Assembly: GCA_013214575.1 (NCBI GenBank) | Contig: JABSSD010000071.1 | Coordinates: 54,274-118,273, forward strand | DNA length: 64,000 nucleotides | Reading direction: 5' to 3' | Source: Paracoccaceae bacterium | GTDB lineage: Bacteria > Pseudomonadota > Alphaproteobacteria > Rhodobacterales > Rhodobacteraceae | Made by a program: the position numbers and the translations under genes | The notes under the pieces: generated by a model | The model's database searches: none | The model's input: only the letters and a program-made list of their open reading frames with translations | What the model was told of the DNA's origin: nothing | Shown here: positions 43,490-53,908 of the stretch, piece by piece | Layout of the letters: every line of letters begins with the position of its first letter | Position numbering within the stretch: position 1 is the stretch's first letter

Positions 43490-44505
43490 GTGGTCTGGTG
43501 GCCATTCAGGACTACGGGCGGTTTAGCGGCCACAGCCTGCGGGAGGTTACCATCAGCGATGGTGATGTCTCGCTGGCGGTGCTCAACTATGGCGCAACAA
43601 CCCGGGATTGGCGGGTGCCTTTGAATGGGCAGCCTGTTCCCGTGGTGCTGGGCTATGATGATCCGGCGCAGTATCTGAGCGGCACCGCCTATTTCGGGGC
43701 CATTGCCGGCCGGGTGGCCAACCGGATTGGCGCCGCGCGGTTCGCAATGCAGGGTCAGACCTATCATCTGGCTCCGAATGACGGGGGCAACCAATTGCAC
43801 GGTGGGCCTGCGGGTCTGTCGAGGGTGTTCTGGGAGATCGAAACCAATGGGCCGTCGGCGCTGCGTCTGCGCTATGTCTCTCCCGCCGGAGAGAACGGAT
43901 TTCCCGGCCGTGCCAGGGTGACAGTGGACATTCAGTTGAGCGGCTTTTGCGTCACCTATGACATGCGGGTCGAGGTCGATTGCGTAACCCCGATCAGCCT
44001 GGCGCAGCATAATTACTATAATCTCGGTGGCGGTGGCTCCATCTGGGATCACCAGCTGCGCTGCCCGGCGGACCGGGTGTTGGAAATGGACGATCAGGGT
44101 ATCATGACGGGTGAGATATCACCGGTTGACGGCACCCGGTTTGATTTCCGCAAGATGCGGTCTTTTGCGCAGGCGGATGCAACGCGGCTGGGGATTGACC
44201 ATAATCTGGTCTTTGAAGCGGACCGCGATGTCACGCAGCCGGTTTGCGAAGTGAGTGCCGCCAATGGAATGCGCCTGAGGCTGTGGAGCGATCAACCGGG
44301 TGCGCAACTCTATACGGCGGCCTCTATGCCAAAGCAGGCTGGCGGCTTGGACGGGCAGGCCTATGGCCCGGCCAGTGGCTTTTGTTTTGAACCTCAGGGG
44401 TTTCCCAATGCGGTCAATATCGCGTCGTTCCCCTCGGTTCTTATCTCACCGGAAATGCCATATGCTCAGAAACTGCAGGTCGAGATCAAGGGGACGGATC
44501 AATGA
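43486..44505 (+). CDS. galM: Aldose 1-epimerase (mutarotase)
   Basis: Interconverts alpha and beta sugar anomers; in this operon it probably supplies the xylose anomer used by XylA. 339 residues, GTG start at 43486 overlapping the xylA stop. GalM features: [42 protein letters not shown] with catalytic His, [11 protein letters not shown] with the second His, and [13 protein letters not shown] with the catalytic Glu. The stop overlaps the next start by ATGA. Confidence 0.93.
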   Translation: MSGLVAIQDYGRFSGHSLREVTISDGDVSLAVLNYGATTRDWRVPLNGQPVPVVLGYDDPAQYLSGTAYFGAIAGRVANRIGAARFAMQGQTYHLAPNDGGNQLHGGPAGLSRVFWEIETNGPSALRLRYVSPAGENGFPGRARVTVDIQLSGFCVTYDMRVEVDCVTPISLAQHNYYNLGGGGSIWDHQLRCPADRVLEMDDQGIMTGEISPVDGTRFDFRKMRSFAQADATRLGIDHNLVFEADRDVTQPVCEVSAANGMRLRLWSDQPGAQLYTAASMPKQAGGLDGQAYGPASGFCFEPQGFPNAVNIASFPSVLISPEMPYAQKLQVEIKGTDQ

Positions 44506-45797
44506 AGTGGATGATTGTCGGCGCGCTACTGGCCACCGCAGCAGAGGCGCAGGATCTCGGGCCGCGCCCGGTGTTTCCAGAGATGGACCCCGCACGGGTG
44601 CAACTGGGCCAGTTGTTGTTCTTTGATCCAATCCTGTCTGGCAACCGCAACATCAGCTGTGGCACCTGCCATCATCCGCGATTTGGCACCTCTGATGGAA
44701 TGTCGCTGTCCATTGGCGAGGGCGGATTGGGCTTGGGTCCGGATCGCCGTGTCGATCCAACGAACCCGCCCGAGCAACGCTTGCCCCGCAACGCACCGGG
44801 GCTGTGGAATGTTGGCGCGACTGAGTTCACCTCGTTTTTTCATGATGGCCGGTTAGAGGCGGACCCGCAGAAACCAGGCGGCATCCGCACGCCCCTGGGC
44901 TCTGACATGGTTGTCGGCTTTGACAGTGTTCTGGCCGCCCAAGCGATGTTTCCGGTTCTGGCACCGGATGAAATGGCCGGGCAGTATTCGGAAAACGAGG
45001 TGTCACAGGCGGTGCGTCTGGGACATCTGAGCATCAAAGGCGGCGCCTGGGACCGGATTGCCGCCCGGGTTGAGATGATCCCGCAATACCGGAGCGCGTT
45101 TGATGTCGTTCTGGGCGATCAGGTGCCTATCAAGTTCACCGATATCGCCAATGTCATTGCTGATTTTACACGGGTTGAATGGCGGGCCGATGACAGCCCG
45201 TTTGATCGCGCCATGTTGGGCGGAGCCCCGTTGCCAGCGCAAGCCGCCCGCGGTCAGGACCTGTTCTATGGCGCCGCGGGTTGTTCGAGCTGTCATTCAG
45301 GTTGGTTGCAGACCGATCACAGTTTTCACGCGATTGCCATGCCTCAGATTGGCCCCGGCAAGGCCGCCCGGTTTGAAACCCATGCGCGCGACACGGGGCG
45401 GATGCGGGTCACCGGAGAGTCCTCCGACCAGTACAAGTTCCTGACCCCGTCCTTGCGCAACGTATCGCAAACCGGCCCTTATGGTCACAATGGCGCCTAT
45501 GCCAGCCTGCAGGCGGTGGTGCGCCACCACTTTGATCCGGTTGCGGCGTTATACTCATATGACCCTGCGCAGGCCATTTTTCACGACATCCCGCCCGCCG
45601 ATGATTGGCGCATTTTGGCAGACACCGATGAACTGGCGCGCATTTCGGCGGCAAATGAACTGATGCCGGTGGCGCTGGGCGATGATGATCTGTCCGATTT
45701 ACTCGCCTTTTTGCACAGTCTGACGGACACCGGTGCAGCCAAGGGGCGGCTGGGGGTTCCGGCTAAAGTGCCCAGCGGCTTGCCCGTTGATCAGTGA
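44502..45797 (+). CDS. Di-haem cytochrome c peroxidase/MauG-family protein
   Basis: Periplasmic c-type cytochrome, 431 residues with a short signal ([16 protein letters not shown]). Two haem motifs: CGTCH at 53-57 and CSSCH around residue 263. The family pattern RNAPGLWNVGATEFTSFFHDG precedes a MauG/CCP-like TGPYGHNGAYASLQAVV. It is longer than typical bacterial CCP (about 330). Its ATG overlaps galM, and its 3' end overlaps the convergent CRTAC1 gene by 7 bp. It could reduce peroxide or, like MauG, carry out oxidative protein modification; the substrate is unknown. Confidence 0.88.
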   Translation: MKWMIVGALLATAAEAQDLGPRPVFPEMDPARVQLGQLLFFDPILSGNRNISCGTCHHPRFGTSDGMSLSIGEGGLGLGPDRRVDPTNPPEQRLPRNAPGLWNVGATEFTSFFHDGRLEADPQKPGGIRTPLGSDMVVGFDSVLAAQAMFPVLAPDEMAGQYSENEVSQAVRLGHLSIKGGAWDRIAARVEMIPQYRSAFDVVLGDQVPIKFTDIANVIADFTRVEWRADDSPFDRAMLGGAPLPAQAARGQDLFYGAAGCSSCHSGWLQTDHSFHAIAMPQIGPGKAARFETHARDTGRMRVTGESSDQYKFLTPSLRNVSQTGPYGHNGAYASLQAVVRHHFDPVAALYSYDPAQAIFHDIPPADDWRILADTDELARISAANELMPVALGDDDLSDLLAFLHSLTDTGAAKGRLGVPAKVPSGLPVDQ

Positions 45798-47305
45798 CCT
45801 AAGGTGATGATCTGGTTGGCCGATACCTGCCGCCAGTCCGATGCGCTCTGGTCCGGTTGAATGATCCTGATCTCGGCCGTCGTCGCCTGACCCAGACCAA
45901 AATGGATCTGCCCGGCCTGGCCGCTGGCATGGCCGCCACCGACGGTAATCTCGCGCGTTTGAACGTGGTCGCCGAGGCGCAGCTCAACATGGGCGCCAAT
46001 GGAGCCAGTGTTGGGGGCAGCCGAGGCAAGCTGCACGATCAGCCAGTTCCCCTGCGCGGATGTGTTTTGGTACAGGCCCATCTGTGCGCGCCGGTTGACC
46101 ACGGCCAGATCCAGCCGCCCATCCAGGTTCAGATCCATCAGGGCGGCGCCACGCGCCCGCGCCAGATTTGAAATCCCGGCGTCCAACCCGCTTTCGGTGA
46201 AACTGCCATCTGTGGATTGGATCAGCAGGTTATTGGGGTCCTGCATCGCCGCGCCCGGCATCTGTTCGACGTTGCCCTTGCTCACAAAAATATCGTCCAG
46301 CCCGTCGTTGTTGACGTCGCCAAAGGCCGCGTGCCAGCCGGTTGAGGGACGCCCATCGCCGCCGGTATAGGGGCGATGCGCGGTGGTGCCCCGCGCGTAA
46401 GTGGCATCGCGATAAGACGGGCCGCCAGCCTCTGGTTCAAAATACTGCAGCTTTTGATCGCCCATCGAGGTCAGGTAGATATCGGCGTAGCCATCGCCGT
46501 TCAAATCGCGTGACGCAATGCCCATGCCCCAGAGCATAAAGGGCTGCCAGCCGTCATCTTGGGAAAACAGCCGCGGAGTGTCCTCCATTGCCCACATCTG
46601 TTCCTGGCCACCGCGCACATAGTAATGCCGGTCATTGCTGACCCGCAGATCAGCGCGACCGGTGCGGGACCAATCGGTGAACAGCATGGACAGGGCGCAA
46701 AAACCTGGCTCCAGGCGTGCGGCGGCGGGATAAGACTGACCTTGGGGGCGGTACAGCAGGGTGGCATCACATGTCCCAAATGGGCCGTCGGGATCTGTGC
46801 GGTCGACATAGGTGCCAAACGCCAGTGTCGGCAGCGTATTGTCGGCCTCCCAGGTGGCGGAAAATGCGGTGGTCCAATGGTCGCCGCTGGTAAAGCCCAG
46901 ATCAGCAAACGGCGCGAAGGCGCAGTCTCCCAACCCCTGCATCAGCAGATCCGGACCATTGCGAAGGATCGCGAGATCCAGAATGGCATCACCGTCGATA
47001 TCCAACGGATAGGCCCCGATCACCCCGGTCAGCGCCAGAGCCTTTGGCGTGCCGACTTCAAATGCCAGCTCTGCGCCGGCGCCTGTCGTCACATTGCGCA
47101 TAAGCTGCGCCGGGTTTTCGCCGCCCGCCACATAAAGTTCGGGAAACTGATCCCCATTGCAGTCAAATGCGGCGACGCCGCCGCCGACAAAGTGCTCCCA
47201 TCCGCCGACGTAGACATGATCGGGAAGGGGGCGCTGGATATAGCTCACATCGGCAAAGGCCGGGGCGGCAATCAGCGCCAAGGCCAGGGTCAGTTTAAGT
47301 GTCAC
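45791..47305 (-). CDS. Exported FG-GAP/CRTAC1-type beta-propeller protein
   Basis: About 505 residues with a Sec signal (TLKLTLALALIAAPAFA). At least five FG-GAP-like calcium-binding repeats: FDCNGDQFPELYV, LDIDGDAILDLAI, DLNGDGYADIYLT, DVNNDGLDDIFVS, DLNLDGRLDLAVV. The C-terminus has an ASPIC/UnbV segment (GSIGAHVELRLGD). GTG 47305, 10 bases after GGGAG, is the likely start; TTG 47314 is possible. It overlaps the end of the ROK regulator gene and converges on the di-haem cytochrome gene. Function unknown. Confidence 0.85.
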   Translation of the reverse strand: MTLKLTLALALIAAPAFADVSYIQRPLPDHVYVGGWEHFVGGGVAAFDCNGDQFPELYVAGGENPAQLMRNVTTGAGAELAFEVGTPKALALTGVIGAYPLDIDGDAILDLAILRNGPDLLMQGLGDCAFAPFADLGFTSGDHWTTAFSATWEADNTLPTLAFGTYVDRTDPDGPFGTCDATLLYRPQGQSYPAAARLEPGFCALSMLFTDWSRTGRADLRVSNDRHYYVRGGQEQMWAMEDTPRLFSQDDGWQPFMLWGMGIASRDLNGDGYADIYLTSMGDQKLQYFEPEAGGPSYRDATYARGTTAHRPYTGGDGRPSTGWHAAFGDVNNDGLDDIFVSKGNVEQMPGAAMQDPNNLLIQSTDGSFTESGLDAGISNLARARGAALMDLNLDGRLDLAVVNRRAQMGLYQNTSAQGNWLIVQLASAAPNTGSIGAHVELRLGDHVQTREITVGGGHASGQAGQIHFGLGQATTAEIRIIQPDQSASDWRQVSANQIITLGH

Positions 47306-48512
47306 TGGTTGCAAGCTCCCGAATGGCCAATGTTGAGACTTCTTCTATGGCATAGGCGGCAGCGCCTTTTGCCCACATCAGGTCGCCCCAATTGTGGACG
47401 CGAACCTTTGGCGGGGGGGCATCAATCTGCACCACCCAGCGGCGCATTTCTTCGATCACCTGATCGGAATAGAGATAGTCAAAGGACAATCGTGCGCCGG
47501 AAAGGATGATCAGCTCGGGGTCAAAGATATTGACCACATTGGCCAGCCCCATGGCAAACATCCGCCCGGCCCGGTCAAAGATAGAGCAGGCCATCTGATC
47601 GCCGGACTTGGCGGCCTCGACCAATTGTCCCAGATCGCGGTGGCCCGCCCCACCATTGGTGATATTGGCCTCGCGCAATAGGGCATAATCTCCGACATAG
47701 GCCTCCAGGCAGCCGCGCTGGCCACATTGGCAAAGGGCGCCCTCTAGCTGCACCTTGGTGTGGCCGAACTCGGCACCACAGCCACGCGAGCCACGGTAGA
47801 TCTGATTGTTGATGACAATTCCCATGCCAACGCCGTGCTCAATGGTGATGACCACGAAGTTGCTGACATTGCGCCCTTTACCAAACAGATGCTCCGCCTT
47901 GGCCACCAGATTGGCATCGTTGTCGATGAAAATCGGGCAGGGGGCATAGTGGGAAAGATGAGCGCCAAAATCGACATTGCGTTCCTCCAGCGAAGACGAC
48001 CAGTAGACAAAATTGCGCTTGGCATCCACCAGACCGGCCAGCCCAACACCGATGCCGGAAATGGAGCTGACATCAAGGCCGCCTTTGCTGCAGGCCTGAC
48101 CCAGCGCGGCGATGATCATCGTGCACAGCTTGTCGACCGGCATCCGCCCCTGTTGAAGCGGCATTTCATGATCGACGATATCATTGCCTTCAAAATCGAG
48201 GATCACCACGGAAATCACCCGGTGAGACACTTTGATCCCGGCGATCTTATGGGCGTCACCGCGGATTTTAAGCGCCACCCGAGGTCGGCCGCGTTTGGCC
48301 TCCTGCCGCGGGGTCTCCGGAATGATCTCTTCGATCAGCCCAACATCAATCAGCTCGGCGGTGATCGCCGTCACCGTGGCGGGACTGACCCGGGTGGCGG
48401 TTGAAATATCGATACGCGCAATACTGCCGGCCGCTCGAATGGTATCGATGACCTGCTGTTTTCCGCTTTCGCGTTGCTCGTCCGAATGCGAGAGACGGCC
48501 TGCTTTTCCCAA
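47295..48512 (-). CDS. ROK-family transcriptional repressor (XylR-like)
   Basis: About 405 residues from TTG 48512, which has AGGGAG 8 bases upstream (GTG 48521 is too close to that site). An N-terminal winged helix-turn-helix (RIDISTATRVSPATVTAITA) precedes a ROK sugar-binding domain with VGLAGLVDAKRNFVY, FIDNDANLVAKAEHLFG, EHGVGMGIVINNQIYRG and the zinc motif CQCGQRGCLEAY. It lies divergent from xylFHG and probably represses both xyl units until xylose binds. Confidence 0.9.
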   Translation of the reverse strand: MGKAGRLSHSDEQRESGKQQVIDTIRAAGSIARIDISTATRVSPATVTAITAELIDVGLIEEIIPETPRQEAKRGRPRVALKIRGDAHKIAGIKVSHRVISVVILDFEGNDIVDHEMPLQQGRMPVDKLCTMIIAALGQACSKGGLDVSSISGIGVGLAGLVDAKRNFVYWSSSLEERNVDFGAHLSHYAPCPIFIDNDANLVAKAEHLFGKGRNVSNFVVITIEHGVGMGIVINNQIYRGSRGCGAEFGHTKVQLEGALCQCGQRGCLEAYVGDYALLREANITNGGAGHRDLGQLVEAAKSGDQMACSIFDRAGRMFAMGLANVVNIFDPELIILSGARLSFDYLYSDQVIEEMRRWVVQIDAPPPKVRVHNWGDLMWAKGAAAYAIEEVSTLAIRELATSDT

Positions 48513-48590
48513 ATCAATCACTCCCTGCGAGGTCGCTAAACCGTCACTGTGGTCATAGGTACGGTTGCCTCGTTTGAACAGGGTACATGA

Positions 48591-48620
48591 TTTAATTTGA
48601 AATTCAAAAAAAATAATGTT
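48591..48620. promoter_or_regulatory. Candidate XylR operator at xylF
   Basis: Contains TTTGAAATTCAAA (48596-48608), an odd palindrome, inside a 30-bp block that resembles 40661-40690 upstream of xylB at 22 of 30 positions. It sits in the divergent xylR-xylF intergenic region. Confidence 0.55.
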
Positions 48621-48636
48621 AGACCTGTGCCACACG

Positions 48637-48660
48637 GGGGACTCGGTTTTACGAGTCCCC
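48637..48660 (+). promoter_or_regulatory. 5'-leader hairpin before xylF
   Basis: Perfect 9-bp stem GGGGACTCG/CGAGTCCCC with 6-nt loop GTTTTA, ending 20 bp before the xylF ATG and just upstream of its GGGAGG site. It may protect the 5' end of the mRNA. No terminator T-tract. Confidence 0.65.
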
Positions 48661-48680
48661 TGAGAACAGGGAGGAATACA

Positions 48681-49709
48681 ATGAAATTCTTGAGTGGAAT
48701 CTCGCTGGCCGCGGTTGTGGCCATGACCGGTTCGGCAGCTTTTGCCGCTGAATTGACCGTTGGCGTAAGCTGGTCCAATTTTCAGGAAGAGCGCTGGAAG
48801 ACCGACGAGGCCGCCATCAAAGGTGCGCTGGAAGCCGGCGGAGCTGATTACATCTCTGCCGATGCACAGTCGTCGTCGTCCAAGCAGTTGTCAGACATCG
48901 AAAACCTGATCGCCCAGGGTGTTGATGTGCTGATCGTGCTGGCCCAGGATACCCAGGCTATTGGCCCGGCTATTCAAGCCGCCGCAGACGAAGGTATCCC
49001 GGTCATTGCTTATGACCGTCTGATCGAAGACAGCCGTGCCTTTTACCTGACATTCGACAATGTTGAAGTCGGCCGCATGCAGGCCCGCGCCGTGTTTAAG
49101 GCGCTGCCCGCTGGCAATTATGTTATGATCAAAGGCTCGCCAACAGATCCAAACGCAGACTTCCTGCGCGGTGGTCAGCAGGAAATCATTCAGGCTGCAA
49201 TCGACGCCGGTGACATCAAAATTGTTGCCGAAGCCTATACCGATGGTTGGTTGCCTGCGAATGCGCAGCGCAACATGGAGCAGATCCTGACCGCCAACGA
49301 CAACAAAGTTGACGCTGTGATCGCTTCTAACGATGGCACCGCTGGCGGTGTTGTTGCGGCTCTGACCGCTCAGGGCATGGACGGTATTCCTGTCTCTGGC
49401 CAGGATGGTGATCACGCTGCTCTGAACCGCGTTGCTTTGGGCACCCAGACAGTATCCGTTTGGAAAGACGCCCGTAGTCTGGGTAAAACTGCGGGTGAAA
49501 TTGCTGTAGCACTGGCCGGTGGCGCTGCTTTGGCTGATGTTGCAGGCGCATCCGACTGGACCTCGCCCGGTGGCACCAAAATGACATCCCTGTTCCTGGC
49601 GCCAGTTCCGGTGACGGCTGACAACCTGAGTGTTGTTGTCGACGCGGGCTGGATCAGCAAGGACAAGCTGTGCCAGGGTGTGACCAACGGTCCTGCACCT
49701 TGTAACTAA
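48681..49709 (+). CDS. xylF: D-xylose-binding periplasmic protein
   Basis: Periplasmic pentose-binding protein of the ribose/xylose type, 342 residues. Sec signal [20 protein letters not shown], cleaved near AFA-AEL. XylF markers: [46 protein letters not shown], and the hinge [26 protein letters not shown]. Strong GGGAGGAATACA ribosome-binding site. It heads xylFHG and is divergent from the ROK regulator gene. Confidence 0.95.
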   Translation: MKFLSGISLAAVVAMTGSAAFAAELTVGVSWSNFQEERWKTDEAAIKGALEAGGADYISADAQSSSSKQLSDIENLIAQGVDVLIVLAQDTQAIGPAIQAAADEGIPVIAYDRLIEDSRAFYLTFDNVEVGRMQARAVFKALPAGNYVMIKGSPTDPNADFLRGGQQEIIQAAIDAGDIKIVAEAYTDGWLPANAQRNMEQILTANDNKVDAVIASNDGTAGGVVAALTAQGMDGIPVSGQDGDHAALNRVALGTQTVSVWKDARSLGKTAGEIAVALAGGAALADVAGASDWTSPGGTKMTSLFLAPVPVTADNLSVVVDAGWISKDKLCQGVTNGPAPCN

Positions 49710-49727
49710 GATCTCGATTTGAAAATT

Positions 49728-49756
49728 GGTGCGTCCCTGTTGAACTGGGGCGCACC
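49728..49756 (+). promoter_or_regulatory. Intercistronic stem-loop between xylF and xylH
   Basis: 10-bp stem GGTGCGTCCC/GGGGCGCACC with one G-U pair and 9-nt loop, 18 bp after the xylF stop. Likely raises xylF over xylHG mRNA. Confidence 0.7.
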
Positions 49757-49789
49757 CCTAACAACCCTTGCTGTAACTGGAGTTCGGAC

Positions 49790-51087
<1,298 letters not shown>

Positions 51088-51091
<4 letters not shown>

Positions 51092-51888
51092 CGGCTTCAG
51101 ATACCAAGAGCGCCAAACAGCGCCGTGCCGATGGAGACACGCCACTGGTCGAGCTGAAGGATATCTGCGTGTCCTTTGGCGGTATCCACGCGGTGGATCA
51201 TGTCAGTGTTGATCTGCACCCGGGTGAAGTTGTCGGGCTGCTGGGTCACAATGGCGCCGGCAAATCGACGCTGATCAAGGTTCTGTCTGGGGCCTATCAG
51301 ATGGACAGCGGCGAAATTCGCATCAACGGCGACAAGGCGGTGATCACCAATCCTCGGGATGCGCGCACTTACAACGTTGAAACCATCTACCAGACGCTGG
51401 CGCTGGCCGATAATCTTGATGCGGCCTCAAACCTGTTTCTGGGGCGTGAACTGACCACTAAGGTTGGGCTGGTCGATGATGCCGCGATGGAGGCGGAGTG
51501 CCGCAAGATCATGGGTGGCTTGAACCCGAACTTCCGCAAGTTCTCGGAACCGGTCAGTGCCTTGTCTGGCGGGCAGCGCCAATCGGTTGCCATTGCCCGG
51601 GCGGTCTATTTCAACGCCAAGATCCTGATCATGGATGAACCCACCGCCGCACTGGGGCCGCAAGAGACCCAGATGGTGGCCGAGCTGATCCAGAAGCTGA
51701 AGGCGCAGGGGATCGGCATCTTCCTGATCGATCACGACGTTCACGCGGTGATGGAGCTCTGCGACCGGGCCAGTGTGATGAAAAACGGCCAGATGGTGGG
51801 CACCGTGAACATTGATGAGGTCACCGATGATGATCTTCTGTCGATGATCATTCTGGGCAAAATGCCCGCTCAGATCGCGGCGGAATGA
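51088..51888 (+). CDS. xylG: Sugar ABC transporter ATP-binding protein, single-domain XylG/FrcA type
   Basis: 266 residues with one ATPase domain: Walker [11 protein letters not shown]-loop YQTLALAD, signature [13 protein letters not shown], Walker [14 protein letters not shown]-loop [13 protein letters not shown]. coli XylG has two fused ATPase domains (about 510 residues), so this short form presumably works as a homodimer, as in the FrcA fructose system. GGGAG precedes the ATG at 51088, which overlaps the xylH stop. Confidence 0.92.
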
Positions 51889-51905
51889 ACCACAGAATAA
51901 AACAA

Positions 51906-51930
51906 AGTGCCCCGATTTTCGGGGCATTTT
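51906..51930. terminator. Bidirectional terminator between xylG and the aldo/keto reductase gene
   Basis: TGCCCCGA-TTT-TCGGGGCA stem followed by TTTT on the plus strand, with an A-rich left flank giving a T-rich tail on the minus strand. It separates convergent genes. Confidence 0.88.
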
Positions 51931-51948
51931 GTCATCCACACCGGGGTG

Positions 51949-52959
51949 TTATTTGGTGAACGGAGCCTTATCCGGGACCGGCGCATCCGGGTGCAGCAGC
52001 TCTTTGGATTTCAGCTCCGTCCAGAACTCGCCCGGAATGATCTGGGCTGACCATTGCAGTGTATCAGATAGCTCCTGGCGGTTGCGCAGCCCGGGAATGA
52101 CAGAGACGACCAGGTCGTGCCCCAGCGGGAACTGTAGCGCAGCTGCAGGCAGCGGAATGTTGAAGTCGCGGCAAACGGCGGACAGCTGCGCTACCTTGCG
52201 CCGCACCCGGTCCGGGGCGGTGCCATAGTTCCAGGTGTCGCCGCCCACCAGAATGCCGGAGTTGAAGGGGCCGCCGACCACAATGGACACGCCCTGCGCC
52301 TGACAGGCTGGTAATAGATCAAGCAGGGGATCCTGCTCCAGCAGCGTGTAGCGGCCAGCCAGAAGAAACAGGTCCCAATCGCCAATGCTCAGGGCGTCCT
52401 TGCAGACCCGCGCCTCGTTCACCCCAAGTCCTATCGCCTTTACCCGGCCGGCGCTGCGCAATTCATCCAAGGCCCGATAGCCGCTTTGGGCCAGAGCGCT
52501 GAAATGCCGCCCGTTTTCCGCGCCGTGGGTCTCGGTGCCAATGTCATGCACATAGAGAATGTCGAACCGTTCCAGCCCAAGGCGCTGCAGGGAGTCCTCA
52601 AAGGAGCGCATGATCCCGTCATAGCTGTAGTCAAAGACCGGGTGAAAAGGCAGCGGGTCCGGCCATCCCATCGCCGCCGGGTCAGGCGCTGCGCCAGGCG
52701 CCAGCAACCGGCCCACCTTGGTCGAGAGCACATAATCCCGTCCGCGCAGAATGTCGCCAACCCGGCGTTCTGAGCGGCCAAAGCCATAAAACGGCGCGGT
52801 GTCGACGTAATTTAGCCCGCTATCCATTGCCTGGCTCAGAGTTTTTGCCGCTTCGAGATCATCTACCGCGTCGAACAGCCCGCCCAGAGGGGCGCCGCCA
52901 AATCCGAGTGTCGGGACAGTCAGCCCGGTTGTGCCAATGCTGCGGGTGGTAAAACTCAT
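51949..52959 (-). CDS. Aldo/keto reductase (L-fucose/aldose 1-dehydrogenase-like)
   Basis: 336 residues, AKR fold. Catalytic tetrad positions: Asp in YVDTAPFYGFG with the Tyr, Lys in LSTKVGRLL, His in ILYVHDIGTE. This subgroup includes D-threo-aldose (L-fucose) 1-dehydrogenases oxidising the sugar to its lactone, which fits the adjacent fuconate pathway genes. Start overlaps the IclR gene by ATGA, so the two are co-expressed leftward. It could also be a pyridoxal dehydrogenase-like enzyme. Confidence 0.87.
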   Translation of the reverse strand: MSFTTRSIGTTGLTVPTLGFGGAPLGGLFDAVDDLEAAKTLSQAMDSGLNYVDTAPFYGFGRSERRVGDILRGRDYVLSTKVGRLLAPGAAPDPAAMGWPDPLPFHPVFDYSYDGIMRSFEDSLQRLGLERFDILYVHDIGTETHGAENGRHFSALAQSGYRALDELRSAGRVKAIGLGVNEARVCKDALSIGDWDLFLLAGRYTLLEQDPLLDLLPACQAQGVSIVVGGPFNSGILVGGDTWNYGTAPDRVRRKVAQLSAVCRDFNIPLPAAALQFPLGHDLVVSVIPGLRNRQELSDTLQWSAQIIPGEFWTELKSKELLHPDAPVPDKAPFTK

Positions 52960-53759
52960 GGGGTCTCGCTTTTTATGAATTGTTCGTTGCCGCCGCCATA
53001 AAGCGCCGTCAGTTCTTTAGCCAAGTCACGGTACAGTTCGACGATTTCATCCAGAGACGGCACATCGAGATCATCCAGCCGTTCCAGATAAGGGCAACTT
53101 AACACCGCCACCACATTGTTGGATGGGCCAAAAATCGGGAACGAAATATTGGTAACGCCAACGGTTGTGGCTGACGGCATTTTCTCGAAACCGCTGGCGC
53201 GGATACGTTTGAGATGGGCATCGAATTCAGCGCGATCCAGTTCCGGTTCGCCAACTGCGCGCCTGTGCATTGCGATCAACTCACCGACGTCCTGTTCCGA
53301 CCGAAACGCAGCAAGAACCCGCCCCGTACCGGTATTCCAAAGCCCAACGACGGTCCCTGTTTTCAACGCCAACCCCCAGCTACCGGGGGATTCTGCCGAA
53401 GCCACGACGACAATGTCTCCGTTGCTCTCCATACCCATATGGCAAGATTGCCAAGCAAGCCGTGTCACCGCGCGCATCCTTGGCAGCGCGGCTTCGATGA
53501 CGCGGCCGATGGGGGGATGGCGCTGACTGAGCGAAAACATCTTGAGGCTGAGGGCGTAGTGATCCCCTGAGATCGACCGGAAAACATAGCCTCGCCGCAC
53601 CAGGGTCGAGAGCATGCGGTAGATTTCACTTTGCGACCGGTCCAGCGCTTTGGCGACTTCGCCCTGGGTCAGGCCCTCGCCGTGACTGGCGAGAAGTTCA
53701 ATGATGTCCAAACCCTTTTCCAGAGCCGGTGCCCGGTATTTGTCGGATGTATCGCTCAT
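52956..53759 (-). CDS. IclR-family transcriptional regulator
   Basis: 267 residues: N-terminal winged helix-turn-helix (ALEKGLDIIELLASHGEGLT, then DRSQSEIYRMLSTLVRRGYV) and C-terminal effector domain (HMGMESNGDIVVVASAESPG, GVTNISFPIFGPSNNVVAVL). Divergent from the sugar ABC operon across 149 bp and coupled to the aldo/keto reductase gene. Likely controls the fucose-type regulon in response to a sugar acid; ligand inferred. Confidence 0.9.
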   Translation of the reverse strand: MSDTSDKYRAPALEKGLDIIELLASHGEGLTQGEVAKALDRSQSEIYRMLSTLVRRGYVFRSISGDHYALSLKMFSLSQRHPPIGRVIEAALPRMRAVTRLAWQSCHMGMESNGDIVVVASAESPGSWGLALKTGTVVGLWNTGTGRVLAAFRSEQDVGELIAMHRRAVGEPELDRAEFDAHLKRIRASGFEKMPSATTVGVTNISFPIFGPSNNVVAVLSCPYLERLDDLDVPSLDEIVELYRDLAKELTALYGGGNEQFIKSETP

Positions 53760-53823
53760 AGGTGATCTGCCCCAGGAATTTAAGTGACGCGAGCCTCGCT
53801 AATCATCCCCTCAATGTCAAGAT

Positions 53824-53853
53824 TGATTTGCAAGTGAATAAATGTTTTATATA
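53824..53853 (+). promoter_or_regulatory. Candidate promoter of fucose ABC operon
   Basis: TTGATT (53824-53829), 18-bp spacer, TATATA (53848-53853), giving a transcript start around 53860 and a leader of about 50 bases. A TGT-N7-ACA element (53843-53855) overlaps the -10 box and could be the IclR site. GCGAGCCTCGC, an odd palindrome, lies at 53789-53799. Confidence 0.45.
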
Positions 53854-53908
53854 CAAATATCGCCATGGAATTTGCAGGCGAAAAGACATCGCGCCAAGGG
53901 AGGGAATG

